Shown: positions 13,501 to 20,772 of the stretch, one piece after another
Layout: every line of letters begins with the position of its first letter
Numbering within the stretch: position 1 is the stretch's first letter
Assembly: GCA_041306005.1 (NCBI GenBank)
Contig: JBFYKJ010000086.1
Span: 1 to 28,663, forward strand
Length of the DNA: 28,663 nucleotides
From: JBFYKJ01 sp041306005
Lineage (GTDB): Archaea > Altiarchaeota > Altiarchaeia > JAFGQM01
Direction of reading: 5' to 3'
The notes under the pieces: generated by a model
Database searches by the model: none
Told to the model about the DNA's origin: nothing
What the model saw: only the letters and a program-made list of their open reading frames with translations
Position numbers and translations under genes: made by a program

Positions 13501-14013
13501 TTACTTTACTGAATCCCTCACGCTCTTCGCCCCGCGGTGCATCGCGGTGACGCCCGTGCTGGCAAGCTCCTTGACCCCGTAGGGCTGCATGAGGCGGACG
13601 AATGCATCTATCTTCTCCGGGTCGCCGGTTATCTCGATTATCATCGATGAGGGGGCGACGTCGACTATGCTGCCCCGAAAGACGTCGACGTACTGCGCTA
13701 TCTCGGCCCTTGCGCTCTCCCTCCCGGTGTTGACCTTGACTAAAGCAAGCTCCCTGCAGACGGTTTCGCCTTCGCCCAGCTCCCTGACCTTGATGACCGG
13801 TATGAGCTTGTTCATCTGCTTGACGACCTGCTCGAGCTCGCCCAGGTCGCCCTTGACAGTGATCGTTATCCGTGCATAAGCAGGGTTCTCGGCCGGGCCG
13901 ACCGTGAGGTTGTCCATGTTAAAGCCCCTTCTGGAGAACATGCCGGCTATCCGCTGCATTACCCCGGGCCGGTTCTCCACGAGGACCGATATCAGGTGCG
14001 TCTTTTCGTCCAT
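13501..14013 (-). CDS. ilvN: Acetolactate synthase small (regulatory) subunit
   Basis: 170 residues with the N-terminal ACT domain (HLISVLVENRPGVMQRIAGMFSRRGFNMDNLTVGPAE) and a second ALS_ss_C domain (ELALVKVNTGRESARAEIAQYVDVFRGSIVDVAPSSMIIEITGDPEKIDAFVRLM). NRPGVxxRxxGxFxRRGxN is the valine-binding signature. It activates the large subunit and makes it sensitive to branched-chain amino acids. It is the last gene of the ilvB - unknown - ilvN operon, 20 bases after the unknown gene, and ends 36 bases from the convergent secretion ATPase. Whether to call it ilvN or ilvH is arbitrary here. Confidence 0.93.
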   Translation of the reverse strand: MDEKTHLISVLVENRPGVMQRIAGMFSRRGFNMDNLTVGPAENPAYARITITVKGDLGELEQVVKQMNKLIPVIKVRELGEGETVCRELALVKVNTGRESARAEIAQYVDVFRGSIVDVAPSSMIIEITGDPEKIDAFVRLMQPYGVKELASTGVTAMHRGAKSVRDSVK

Positions 14014-14033
14014 GTCAAGCTTGTTTGCGCCAG

Positions 14034-14513
14034 CTATATGTTCTGCCCGCCGTGCAGCCTCTTCAGCTCCTTGAGCACCGCGCCGCTTCCGTCGGGGGCA
14101 TTATAGTAAGAAAGCCGTGTGGGGTTCACATTGTCAAACCTTATCTCCGGGGCACCCGGATCTTTCTTGGCCGACCGCTTGAGCGATATCACGCCGCCTG
14201 GCGATATCGTAAAATTGTTTCCCGGAAAAAGCCCCAGCGCCTGCCCGCCGGGACCTTCCAGCTGTACCGTGTGAGCCGCCCCGGGGTCGTGGACCACGGT
14301 TATCTTCACAGGCAAGCCGGGCTTCACGTCCGCTGGGAAAAAACGGTCATTGAGCCTGACGGAGGCTTCCATCACCATGCTCCTCAATGGCCTTGGCCTA
14401 AACCGCCCGTGCGTCAGCGGGACGCGGCCCTCAAAGTGGTCGGCAATCGGTCTTAGCACATCGCTCGGCCCGACCCTTCCGGCACCCTTTCTTGACATTG
14501 CGGCCATTTTCAT
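14034..14513 (-). CDS. Unknown beta-rich protein inserted between ilvB and ilvN
   Basis: 159 residues. Its ATG overlaps the ilvB stop (ATGA), so it is translated with the ilv operon. The N-terminal ~50 residues are basic. The rest reads as a beta sandwich: ASVRLNDRFFPADVKPGLPVKITVVHDPGAAHTVQLEGP, then LGLFPGNNFTISPGGVISLKRS. The order 'F-P-x-x-V-K-x-G-x-P-V-K-I-T-V-x-x-D...H-T-V' is reminiscent of cupredoxin-fold proteins. There is no signal peptide and no Cys, so the copper site of a blue copper protein is missing. I see no precedent for it in an ilv operon and cannot name a function. The cupredoxin-like reading is tentative. Confidence 0.7.
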   Translation of the reverse strand: MKMAAMSRKGAGRVGPSDVLRPIADHFEGRVPLTHGRFRPRPLRSMVMEASVRLNDRFFPADVKPGLPVKITVVHDPGAAHTVQLEGPGGQALGLFPGNNFTISPGGVISLKRSAKKDPGAPEIRFDNVNPTRLSYYNAPDGSGAVLKELKRLHGGQNI

Positions 14514-16219
14514 GAATCCAAGTCCAGCATCTTGTGGAGTATCCCGCCCGGCGGGACCATCGGGTAAACGGTCTCGTCGCGGTCTATGGCGACGTCGAGT
14601 ATCGCCGGCTTGCCGGAGTCGATAGCCTCTTTCAGCGCGCCGGCTATCTCGCCCGGCCGCTCTATTCTCTTCCCCCAGCAGCCGTATGCGTCCGCTATCT
14701 TTTCAAAATCCGGGTTGTTCTTCAAGTCGGTCTGGGAGTACCTGCCGTTGTAGAACATCCTCTGCCACATGCGGACGTTGCCGAGCGCCTGGTCGTCGAA
14801 GATGACGTTTATGACCGGCAAGTCGTAGGTGGTGCATGTGGCCAAATCCTGCATGGTCATCTGGAAGCTGCCGTCGCCGGCCATGTTAAGGACGTTGCAG
14901 TCCGGGCGCGCCAGGCGGGCGCCTATCGCCAGGGGGAATCCCGCACCCATTGTGCCCAAACCGCCCGATGTCAAAAAGTTCCTCGGCTGGCGGATATTCA
15001 GGTAGTGCATGCTCCAGAGCTGGTTCCTGCCGACTTCCGTGGTTATTATCGTCTTCTTCGGGGCCCGGTCTATTAGCTTCTGGACCTCGTGGATTATCCT
15101 CTGCGGCTTGATGGGGACAGAATCAAAGCACATCTCCTGCCTAAACTCGCGCTTCCACTGCTGCATCTTCCTGCCCCACTCCGTGTGCTTCTTGGCCCTT
15201 GAGGCTTCCTTCTTAGCCGCGGCGGTTGCGACCTCGAGCATGTCCTTTAAGACCAATTTTGCGTCCCCGACTATCGGTATGTCGACCTTGACGTTCTTGC
15301 CTATCTCGCTCGGGTCGATGTCGGCGTGGATCAGCTTGGCGTTCGGCGCGAAGTGCTTGACGTTGCCCGTAATCCTGTCGCTGAAGCGGGTGCCTATGGC
15401 GAAAAGCGCATCAGCCTCCTGGACCGCCAAATTCGCCCACTTGTTGCCGTGCATGCCAACCATACCAAGCGCAAGAGGATGGTCCTCGGGGATGCAGCCC
15501 TTGCCCATGGAGGTCGTGGATATTGGTATCCCCAAAAGCTCTGCCAGGGCGACAAGCTCGGAGGACGCGTTGGAGATTATGACGCCGCCGCCTGCCAGGA
15601 TTAACGGCTTCTCCGCGTCCATCAGCTGCTTGACCGCTATCCTTATCTGGTTGGGGTGGGGATTCATGACGGGATTATAGCTCTCGAAGGTTATCGCCTT
15701 CGGGTGCGCGTAATCCTTCATCTCGGCGCGCTGGATGTCCTTCGGGAAGTCTATGACTACGGGCCCGGGGCGGCCGGTCGAGGAGAGGTGATACGCCTTC
15801 TTGACAGTCTCCGGGATCTCCTTCGCCTTCTCCAGCATGTAGTTGTGCTTGGTTATCGGGAGGGTTATGCCTATTATGTCCGCTTCCTGGAAGGAATCGC
15901 CGCCTATGGCGGTCGTCGGGACCTGGCCCGTTATGGCGACTATCGGAACCGAGTCTATCATCGCGTCTGCTATGCCGGTTATCAGGTTGCATGCGCCGGG
16001 GCCAGATGTTGCCATGCAGGTGCCCGTCTTGCCCGAGGCGCGCGCGTAGCCGCCAGCAGCAAAAACCGCGACCTGCTCGTGCCTGCAGGTGAGATGCTGT
16101 ATGCTGGTCTTGTCGAAGAGGACGTCGTAGACATCCATTATGGAGCCGCCCAGGATGCCGAATATGTGCTCGACACCCTCCTTCTCCATGCTCCTGATGA
16201 GTGCTTCTGCGCCGTTCAT
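14510..16219 (-). CDS. ilvB: Acetolactate synthase large (catalytic) subunit
   Basis: 569 residues, full length. The N-terminal ThDP domain carries the catalytic Glu in HLTCRHEQVAVFAAGGYARASGKTG. The central FAD/DHS-like domain starts near residue 190 (MDAEKPLILAGGGVI; GMVGMHGNKWANLAV). The C-terminal ThDP/Mg domain has GGLGTMGAGFPLAIGARLA and AGDGSFQMTMQDLATCTTYDLPVINVIFDDQALGNVRMWQ. It condenses two pyruvates to 2-acetolactate, or pyruvate with 2-oxobutyrate, the first step of Val/Leu/Ile synthesis. It is the first gene of the operon, behind a leader with 22-nt repeats and a promoter with a paired 17-bp element. The start codon follows CTTCCTTAAAA. None of the later pathway genes is in the window. 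Confidence 0.95.
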   Translation of the reverse strand: MNGAEALIRSMEKEGVEHIFGILGGSIMDVYDVLFDKTSIQHLTCRHEQVAVFAAGGYARASGKTGTCMATSGPGACNLITGIADAMIDSVPIVAITGQVPTTAIGGDSFQEADIIGITLPITKHNYMLEKAKEIPETVKKAYHLSSTGRPGPVVIDFPKDIQRAEMKDYAHPKAITFESYNPVMNPHPNQIRIAVKQLMDAEKPLILAGGGVIISNASSELVALAELLGIPISTTSMGKGCIPEDHPLALGMVGMHGNKWANLAVQEADALFAIGTRFSDRITGNVKHFAPNAKLIHADIDPSEIGKNVKVDIPIVGDAKLVLKDMLEVATAAAKKEASRAKKHTEWGRKMQQWKREFRQEMCFDSVPIKPQRIIHEVQKLIDRAPKKTIITTEVGRNQLWSMHYLNIRQPRNFLTSGGLGTMGAGFPLAIGARLARPDCNVLNMAGDGSFQMTMQDLATCTTYDLPVINVIFDDQALGNVRMWQRMFYNGRYSQTDLKNNPDFEKIADAYGCWGKRIERPGEIAGALKEAIDSGKPAILDVAIDRDETVYPMVPPGGILHKMLDLDS

Positions 16220-16220
16220 T

Positions 16221-16330
16221 TTTAAGGAAGCTTATTGCGTTTAAGGAAACCCTATGCGGGGTTTAAGGAAACCCTATGCGGGGTTTAAGGAAACCCGCTT
16301 CGGGGTTTAAGGAAACCCGTGCTATGGGTG
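16221..16330 (-). repeat. Tandem 22-nt hairpin repeats in the ilvB leader
   Basis: Units start at 16240, 16262 and 16284, with degenerate copies at 16221 and 16306. The plus-strand unit is TTTAAGGAAACCCTATGCGGGG. 16240-16261 and 16262-16283 are identical, and 16284-16305 differs in the hairpin loop (GCTTC for TATGC). Each can fold as AAACCC-loop-GGGTTT across unit borders. The array lies between the predicted TATA box (16349-16358) and ATG 16219, so it should be transcribed as the ilvB 5' leader. Confidence 0.8.
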
Positions 16331-16348
16331 TTAATTTGGGGTTCGGGG

Positions 16349-16358
16349 GATAAAAATG
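16349..16358 (-). promoter_or_regulatory. TATA box of the ilv operon
   Basis: Minus strand CATTTTTATC followed by CCCC, of the same form as the box at 5052-5060. Transcription would start near 16325, just before the tandem repeats, giving a leader of about 105 nt. Confidence 0.55.
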
Positions 16359-16407
16359 GAGTTAGGTACTACATTGGGTTTTTCACTTCTGAGTTAGGTA
16401 CTACATT
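16359..16407 (-). promoter_or_regulatory. Paired 17-bp direct repeat just upstream of the ilv TATA box
   Basis: GAGTTAGGTACTACATT occurs exactly at 16359-16375 and 16391-16407, start to start 32 bp (about three helical turns), immediately upstream of the TATA box on the minus strand. This is the position of an activator site or BRE-proximal operator; an Lrp/AsnC-type regulator is an obvious candidate but unproven. Confidence 0.7.
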
Positions 16408-16471
16408 TTGCCCTTATGCCCCGCCCTCCAAACCAAAGAACCCTTCCTTAAACCTACGGGCTGCAGGATCT

Positions 16472-16753
16472 CTATAAAGAAACGTTGCCCTTCTCGTCGA
16501 CCTCGACGCCCTCTTTCCTAAGGAGCTCCGCCTTACGCTTCGAGCCCCATGCATATCCGCCCAGCTTGCCGTCGCTCCTCACCACGCGGTGGCAGGGCAC
16601 CCTTTCCGTGTCCCTGTTCCTGTTAAGCGCGTTGCCGACGGCCCTCGCCGCGTCCGGCCGCCCGGCGGCCTCCGCAACCTCCTTGTAGGTCAGCACCGAG
16701 CCCTTGGGTATCCTAGAGACAGCCTCGTATACTCTTGCAGAAAAAGTCCCCAT
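16472..16753 (-). CDS. Single-domain methylated-DNA-protein cysteine methyltransferase
   Basis: 93 residues, only the C-terminal DNA-binding/active-site domain of the MGMT/Ogt family: FSARVYEAVSRIPKGSVLTYKEVAEAAGRPDAARAVGNALNRN..., then the active site VPCHRVV (Cys54) and GKLGGYAWGSKRKAELLRKEGV. Because PCHR is intact it should accept alkyl groups from O6-alkylguanine; the alkyltransferase-like proteins have PWHR instead. Short single-domain forms are common. It starts 63 bases after the pyrH stop without an obvious TATA box, so it is probably co-transcribed with pyrH. Confidence 0.9.
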   Translation of the reverse strand: MGTFSARVYEAVSRIPKGSVLTYKEVAEAAGRPDAARAVGNALNRNRDTERVPCHRVVRSDGKLGGYAWGSKRKAELLRKEGVEVDEKGNVSL

Positions 16754-16816
16754 TTCAAGTTAGCGTGAGGTCGCGGGGCGCCCGCCGCGGCCGACTACGA
16801 ACAACGGAAAACCAGC

Positions 16817-17491
16817 TCACTTCTTGATCACTGTCCCGACGAACTTCTTGCCCTCGACGGCAGCCTCCATGTTCTTCAGGTCGTGCCCGTCGAGGACTAT
16901 GCACTTGATCCCCGACCGCTCCATCATCTTGACAGCCACTATGTCGAACAGTTCGTATTTGCCAGCCGCTTGCGAGAGGCCCATGACCATTTTATCTAGA
17001 GTGGCCACAGGAAGCTCCGTGAACATCTTCGCGTCCTTGAACTTGTTCGGGTCCTTGTCGTAGATGCCCTTGACATCGGTGACCTTAAGCACCATGTCGG
17101 CATCCGCATACTCCGCTAGGAGGACTGCTACGCCGTCCGTCGACTTCCCCGGCTCCGTGCCGCCCATTATCACGATGCCGTTCTTTTCCAACAGCTCCCC
17201 GGCTTCCATCACGGTCTCAGGTATCCTTGAATCGATACCCATCGCCTGCGCAACGATAGCCGCGTTGTACCTTGAGCCCTCTATTCCCGCATAGTCGCAC
17301 TTCGCCTCATTCTCGCCGCGGGCCCTTGCCTCCTTTATCGCCCGCCTCGCGGTCTGCCCGCCGCCGACAACTACCCCTATACGGTGCTTCTTCGCCAGCC
17401 TCTTAGCGAACGCGGCGAACTCCTCGACATACGTCTCATCCACCTGGTCCGGGACTACGACCGAACCCCCGAGGGCGAATATTATTTTCAT
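16817..17491 (-). CDS. pyrH: UMP kinase, archaeal type
   Basis: 224 residues, an amino acid kinase fold: MKIIFALGGSVVVPD (phosphate loop), IGVVVGGGQTARRAIKEARARG, CDYAGIEGSRYNAAIVAQAM, IVIMGGTEPGKSTDGVAVLLAEYADADMVLKVTDVKGIYDKDPNKFKDA and a C-terminal KMMERSGIKCIVLDGHD. It phosphorylates UMP to UDP with ATP in pyrimidine nucleotide synthesis. Archaeal members are shorter than bacterial PyrH, which fits. A TATA box sits at 17528-17540 (minus strand CCTTTATTTTATC). GGAAG immediately precedes the ATG. Confidence 0.94.
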   Translation of the reverse strand: MKIIFALGGSVVVPDQVDETYVEEFAAFAKRLAKKHRIGVVVGGGQTARRAIKEARARGENEAKCDYAGIEGSRYNAAIVAQAMGIDSRIPETVMEAGELLEKNGIVIMGGTEPGKSTDGVAVLLAEYADADMVLKVTDVKGIYDKDPNKFKDAKMFTELPVATLDKMVMGLSQAAGKYELFDIVAVKMMERSGIKCIVLDGHDLKNMEAAVEGKKFVGTVIKK

Positions 17492-17527
17492 CTTCCGGGC
17501 ATTTCATACAGGTCTCTTAGCCGTTGC

Positions 17528-17540
17528 GATAAAATAAAGG
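17528..17540 (-). promoter_or_regulatory. TATA box of pyrH
   Basis: Minus strand CCTTTATTTTATC in the 53-bp gap upstream of ATG 17491. Predicted start is near 17508, giving a short leader. Confidence 0.5.
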
Positions 17541-17544
17541 TGCG

Positions 17545-18609
17545 TCACATTATCTTCGACAGGTTCAGCCCGAATTTCGGGCCTGGGATCTCATAGGTAT
17601 ACTCGCCCGTGTCCAGGACCACCGGGCCCGAGCCTGCCGCAGGAACGGGCGTGCACCTGATGCGCGCGCCGTTGAAAGATAGCCAGACAATCGCGGTCTT
17701 GCCCGGCGCGGGGGTGAACTTTTGTACGAACCTGCCCTTGTCGTCCTTGTAGGACAGCGTGAAGTCGCCTGGGAGGGATGCGGCCTCGCAGCGCTCGTAG
17801 CGGCTTATTTCCCCCTGCAGGTATGACGCGAAGTCCTGGATTATGCCGGGGGCTTCGGCCACCGCCGCCTGGACAATGAGCGAACCCGGGTCCGACCCGT
17901 TCACCCCGTTCTTGTCAACATACTTCTGGAACCGGTACCATGTCTCGTTTGCGAGGTAGGCCTCCGGCGAGCCGAGCAGGGACTTTAGCGACGTGAAGCT
18001 CTCTGCCAGCGTCTGGGCCTTCAGCACTATCCTTGAGCCGCAGCCCTCTATGTCCAAGGTGGTAACTGCGGCAAGGTCGAGGGTGTTCGTGTCCCACCTA
18101 TATTCGGTTCTCTTAGAGATGCTCAGCGTGAATTTGCCCTTCCCGTCGGGCGCGCACGCCAGCCTGTACCCCTGCGCGATAGCGAAGTCCCCGAAAGTCG
18201 CCTTGGCTATCTCGACCTCCTGTGTCGACCTGCGGGTGACCTTGGCGCTGACGTAGCCGTCTGCTATGGCAAGCTCGGTCAGCACGGCATCTGCGCCCAT
18301 CGACGGGTCGATTGTCAAGGTCGCGTTCCCGAAGTCTAAGTCGATATACCGGGTGAGGGCATACAGCTCTGCGGCGACCGCCGAAGCCATGTCGGCTGCC
18401 GAATGGAGCACGGTCTGGTTGGCGGGGGGCTGCGCGCCGTCCGCCGGCTTTTCCCCCGCCTGCGGGTAGAAGAGTATGACAGCGGCTATTATCAGCGTGA
18501 CCGCACCGGCTGCATACATCAGACGGGCGTCCTGCCATATAGGCTTCTTAACAGTCTTCGCCACTTCGGATTTCCCGGCACCTGAGGGCGCCCCGGTTTC
18601 TTCGGCCAT
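17545..18609 (-). CDS. Unknown membrane-anchored extracellular protein, paralog of the 18644 gene
   Basis: 354 residues from ATG 18609 (a TTG two codons upstream is in frame). A short cytoplasmic N-terminus (MAEETGAPSGAGKSEVAKTVKKP) precedes one membrane helix (LMYAAGAVTLIIAAVILFYP). A Pro/Ala/Gln linker and a ~300-residue extracytoplasmic part with six or more Cys follow. It shares with its neighbour the module AQGYRLACAPDGKGKFTLSIS (neighbour: SQGYGITCSRAEGEYMFGIS) and the ending GEYTYEIPGPKFGLNLSKIM (neighbour: GEYMFGISVPAFTLDISRVP). I do not recognise the domain. The N-terminus is not a class III (pilin) signal. It follows its paralog after 34 bases in an operon with trpS. Confidence 0.75.
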   Translation of the reverse strand: MAEETGAPSGAGKSEVAKTVKKPIWQDARLMYAAGAVTLIIAAVILFYPQAGEKPADGAQPPANQTVLHSAADMASAVAAELYALTRYIDLDFGNATLTIDPSMGADAVLTELAIADGYVSAKVTRRSTQEVEIAKATFGDFAIAQGYRLACAPDGKGKFTLSISKRTEYRWDTNTLDLAAVTTLDIEGCGSRIVLKAQTLAESFTSLKSLLGSPEAYLANETWYRFQKYVDKNGVNGSDPGSLIVQAAVAEAPGIIQDFASYLQGEISRYERCEAASLPGDFTLSYKDDKGRFVQKFTPAPGKTAIVWLSFNGARIRCTPVPAAGSGPVVLDTGEYTYEIPGPKFGLNLSKIM

Positions 18610-18643
18610 CTTCAAAACTTATCTATGCGGTTCTCAAAAAGGT

Positions 18644-19591
18644 CTATGGGACTCTAGAGATGTCCAGCGTAAACGCCGGCACAGAGATTCCAAACATGTA
18701 CTCCCCCTCAGCCCGCGAACAGGTTATCCCATAACCCTGGCTAAGAACCCAAACGCGCACTGATGTGAGGGACTGCGACAGACCCGTGGGGTTGCCGCTT
18801 TCGTCCAATAAACGGACTATCCTCATAGCCCGCTGATTAGAGGTGATGAGGCACTCGTCAAACCCCTTGAGCTCCTTTACGCGCTGAGCAAATGACGATG
18901 CGAAGCTATCCCACTGCAGCGTTACAGTCTCTTCTATAAAGGCCGTGAGCTCAGTCCTGTTGACATGCCCCCCATCCACCGCAGCCTGTACTGCAATCCG
19001 TACGCTCTCATTCAAGGCCGCCTTGGCTTCCTGCAAGTCCGGGTCTTGCGCCATCGACTCGGCGTCCTCCTCGAAGCGGAGGCTCATAACGCCCTCGCAG
19101 TCTGGCGACTCTAGCTTAATGTTTGAAGCGTGCAAAAATTGTCCGCCAGTTAAGTAGAACTCCGCGCTGGACGAAAGCATCAGGGTCTTTGCGCCCTCCT
19201 CGCAGGTTATGGAATCGCTGCTAGGCAGGTTGGTGGATTTCTGGAGGATCAACGTGGCTACGCGCTCGGAGCCGCTTACGTTGACCATTACCAGGTTTCC
19301 TGCAATAGTCAATATGTAGGGCACTGGCTTGCCGCTCACCGATACCTCGCCGATTGGCAGCACCGTCTTTTGGTCGACCGCCGTCGCGCCGTTTATCCAC
19401 GCTGCTATCCGGTCGGCCTCGGCCTGTGCGGCCTGCTCGAACTGTGCGATCTTTGCGGTGTCCTGCCTTGCCGGCTGCATGCCGGAGTAGATCATAAAGG
19501 CGGCCAGCAGGAGGACTATCGCCCCCAGCGCAATCACCTTAACATCGAGCTTTTTTCCCGTGTCTTTTGTTTTGGGCATTTTTCCAATCAT
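18644..19591 (-). CDS. Unknown membrane-anchored extracellular protein, paralog of the 17545 gene
   Basis: 315 residues from ATG 19591, whose first base is the last base of the trpS stop (TGATG). A GTG one codon earlier is also in frame. It has a basic N-terminus (KTKDTGKKLD), a membrane helix (VIALGAIVLLLAAFMIYSG), and a long extracytoplasmic part with Cys residues in ITCEEGAKT, SPDCEGV, DECLIT and GITCSRAEG. It ends in the paralog-specific motif GEYMFGIS-PAFTLDIS. Coupling to trpS is by position only; no tRNA-related function is implied. It is possibly an envelope component made as a pair with its neighbour. Confidence 0.75.
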   Translation of the reverse strand: MIGKMPKTKDTGKKLDVKVIALGAIVLLLAAFMIYSGMQPARQDTAKIAQFEQAAQAEADRIAAWINGATAVDQKTVLPIGEVSVSGKPVPYILTIAGNLVMVNVSGSERVATLILQKSTNLPSSDSITCEEGAKTLMLSSSAEFYLTGGQFLHASNIKLESPDCEGVMSLRFEEDAESMAQDPDLQEAKAALNESVRIAVQAAVDGGHVNRTELTAFIEETVTLQWDSFASSFAQRVKELKGFDECLITSNQRAMRIVRLLDESGNPTGLSQSLTSVRVWVLSQGYGITCSRAEGEYMFGISVPAFTLDISRVP

Positions 19592-20691
19592 CACTTACAC
19601 ACGCAAACTGATTCCTCAGCCATCTTTTTCGCCTCGCCCATCGCCTTCTTCATCTTAGCCTGGTGCTCGGTCAAAAACGCCTCCATCAGGTCAGCACATC
19701 TCTTCTTGCAAGCCCCGCAGGTTATCTTCCCGGCCCTGCACTCGTCATAAATCCCCTGCATCCTCTTGTCGTCGTCGACAAGGTGGTAGAAGTAGAATTT
19801 GTATACCGAGCACGCGTCGGGCGCCCCGCCAAGCTTCTTCTGCTCCTCGAGCGTAGCCCTCCCGCCGGTCATCGCCGACATCACCTTCTTCCTTGCCGCC
19901 TTAGGGTCTTCTGTGAGCGCGATGTGGCTCTTCGGGTCGGACGAGGACATCTTTCCGCCCTGCAGGCCCTCCATGAACCGGTGGAATGTGGCCGCAGGCA
20001 GTTCGAACTTGTAAGTCTCCCCTATCCTGGACGCGACGTCCCGCGTAAGGCGGATGTGCGGGTCCTGGTCGGCCCCGACGGGAACCACGGTCGGCATCTT
20101 CCCCTCGAACTCGGGAAGCTGCGGGTGCAGGATGTCTGCCACCTGCTTTAGCGCCGAGACTATCTTGCTCGTCGAGAGGTCGCCATATATCGCCTTCATC
20201 TCGTTGAATGTCATCTCCTTGGCCGCGGTGTCGGCGAGCCTATAATAGGGGGGCACGTACGCGCTCTGGAACCAGAAATTCGTCTTCTTCGGGTCGAGGC
20301 CTAAGGCAATGTAGTTCGCTAGGTATTCCTCGACCGCTATCTTCCTTGCATCCTGGTAAGTTATCCCCCTCATAAGGAACGACTCGACATCCGCGGCGGC
20401 GATATAAGTCTTCGCCCCCTTCCCCTGGAACCAGATTATCTCGTCCGCCACCATCTTGTGGCCGAAGTGGAACCTGCCGGACGGCATTAAACCAGTCATC
20501 ATGGCAAAGGACTTCTTCGACGACATCGCTGCATCTATCTTGTCAAACCCCCTCTGCCCGAACACTATCCCCCTGCGGATGTACCGCAGGTCCGAGTACT
20601 TCGCCCTGAAGGGCTCCATCGGCTGGACCCCGAATTTGTACAACTGCTCGTAGTCCGAGATGTCGCCAACCTGCCAGGGGTCGAATTCCAT
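19591..20691 (-). CDS. trpS: Tryptophanyl-tRNA synthetase with a C-x23-C-x6-C-x2-C motif
   Basis: 366 residues from ATG 20691 (MEFDPWQVGD, the usual archaeal start). ATG 20736 adds 15 residues but lies too close to the TATA-like CCCTAAAATACC at 20740-20751. It is a class I synthetase with HIGH-like SGRFHFGH and GGKMSSSD as the KMSKS loop. The C-terminal region has DAC-(x23)-C-RAGKIT-CGAC followed by KKRC. This is nearly the C-x22-C-x6-C-x2-C motif that binds a [4Fe-4S] cluster in Thermotoga TrpRS, so a cluster near the anticodon-binding region is likely. The extreme C-terminus, SVCVCK, adds two more Cys. It charges tRNA-Trp and leads the operon with the two membrane-anchored paralogs. Confidence 0.93.
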   Translation of the reverse strand: MEFDPWQVGDISDYEQLYKFGVQPMEPFRAKYSDLRYIRRGIVFGQRGFDKIDAAMSSKKSFAMMTGLMPSGRFHFGHKMVADEIIWFQGKGAKTYIAAADVESFLMRGITYQDARKIAVEEYLANYIALGLDPKKTNFWFQSAYVPPYYRLADTAAKEMTFNEMKAIYGDLSTSKIVSALKQVADILHPQLPEFEGKMPTVVPVGADQDPHIRLTRDVASRIGETYKFELPAATFHRFMEGLQGGKMSSSDPKSHIALTEDPKAARKKVMSAMTGGRATLEEQKKLGGAPDACSVYKFYFYHLVDDDKRMQGIYDECRAGKITCGACKKRCADLMEAFLTEHQAKMKKAMGEAKKMAEESVCVCK

Positions 20692-20694
20692 TTT

Positions 20695-20735
20695 CAACTC
20701 GTTGAAAAGGGCTTTTCGCTGCGGGCGAAAAACCA
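20695..20735 (-). promoter_or_regulatory. Two hairpins in the trpS leader
   Basis: On the minus strand TTTTCGC-CCGCA-GCGAAAA is followed by TTTTCAA-CGAG-TTGAAAA, which ends at the start codon AAAATGG (20691). Both stems are 7 bp and perfect. If 20736 is the true start, these are coding. Confidence 0.4.
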
Positions 20736-20772
20736 TCAGGGTATTTTAGGGTTAGTTACAAAAAAGCGAATT

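Noticed and set aside
16221..16330. Possible short CRISPR array in the ilvB leader
   Set aside because: The 22-nt units are contiguous with no unique spacers and there are no cas genes in the window.
16472..16753. Alkyltransferase-like (ATL) protein
   Set aside because: The active-site motif is PCHR with Cys, not the PWHR of ATLs.
17545..19591. Archaeal pilins (class III signal peptides) for the secretion ATPases
   Set aside because: The N-termini are longer and lack the K/R-G cleavage site just before the hydrophobic helix; they look like ordinary membrane anchors.
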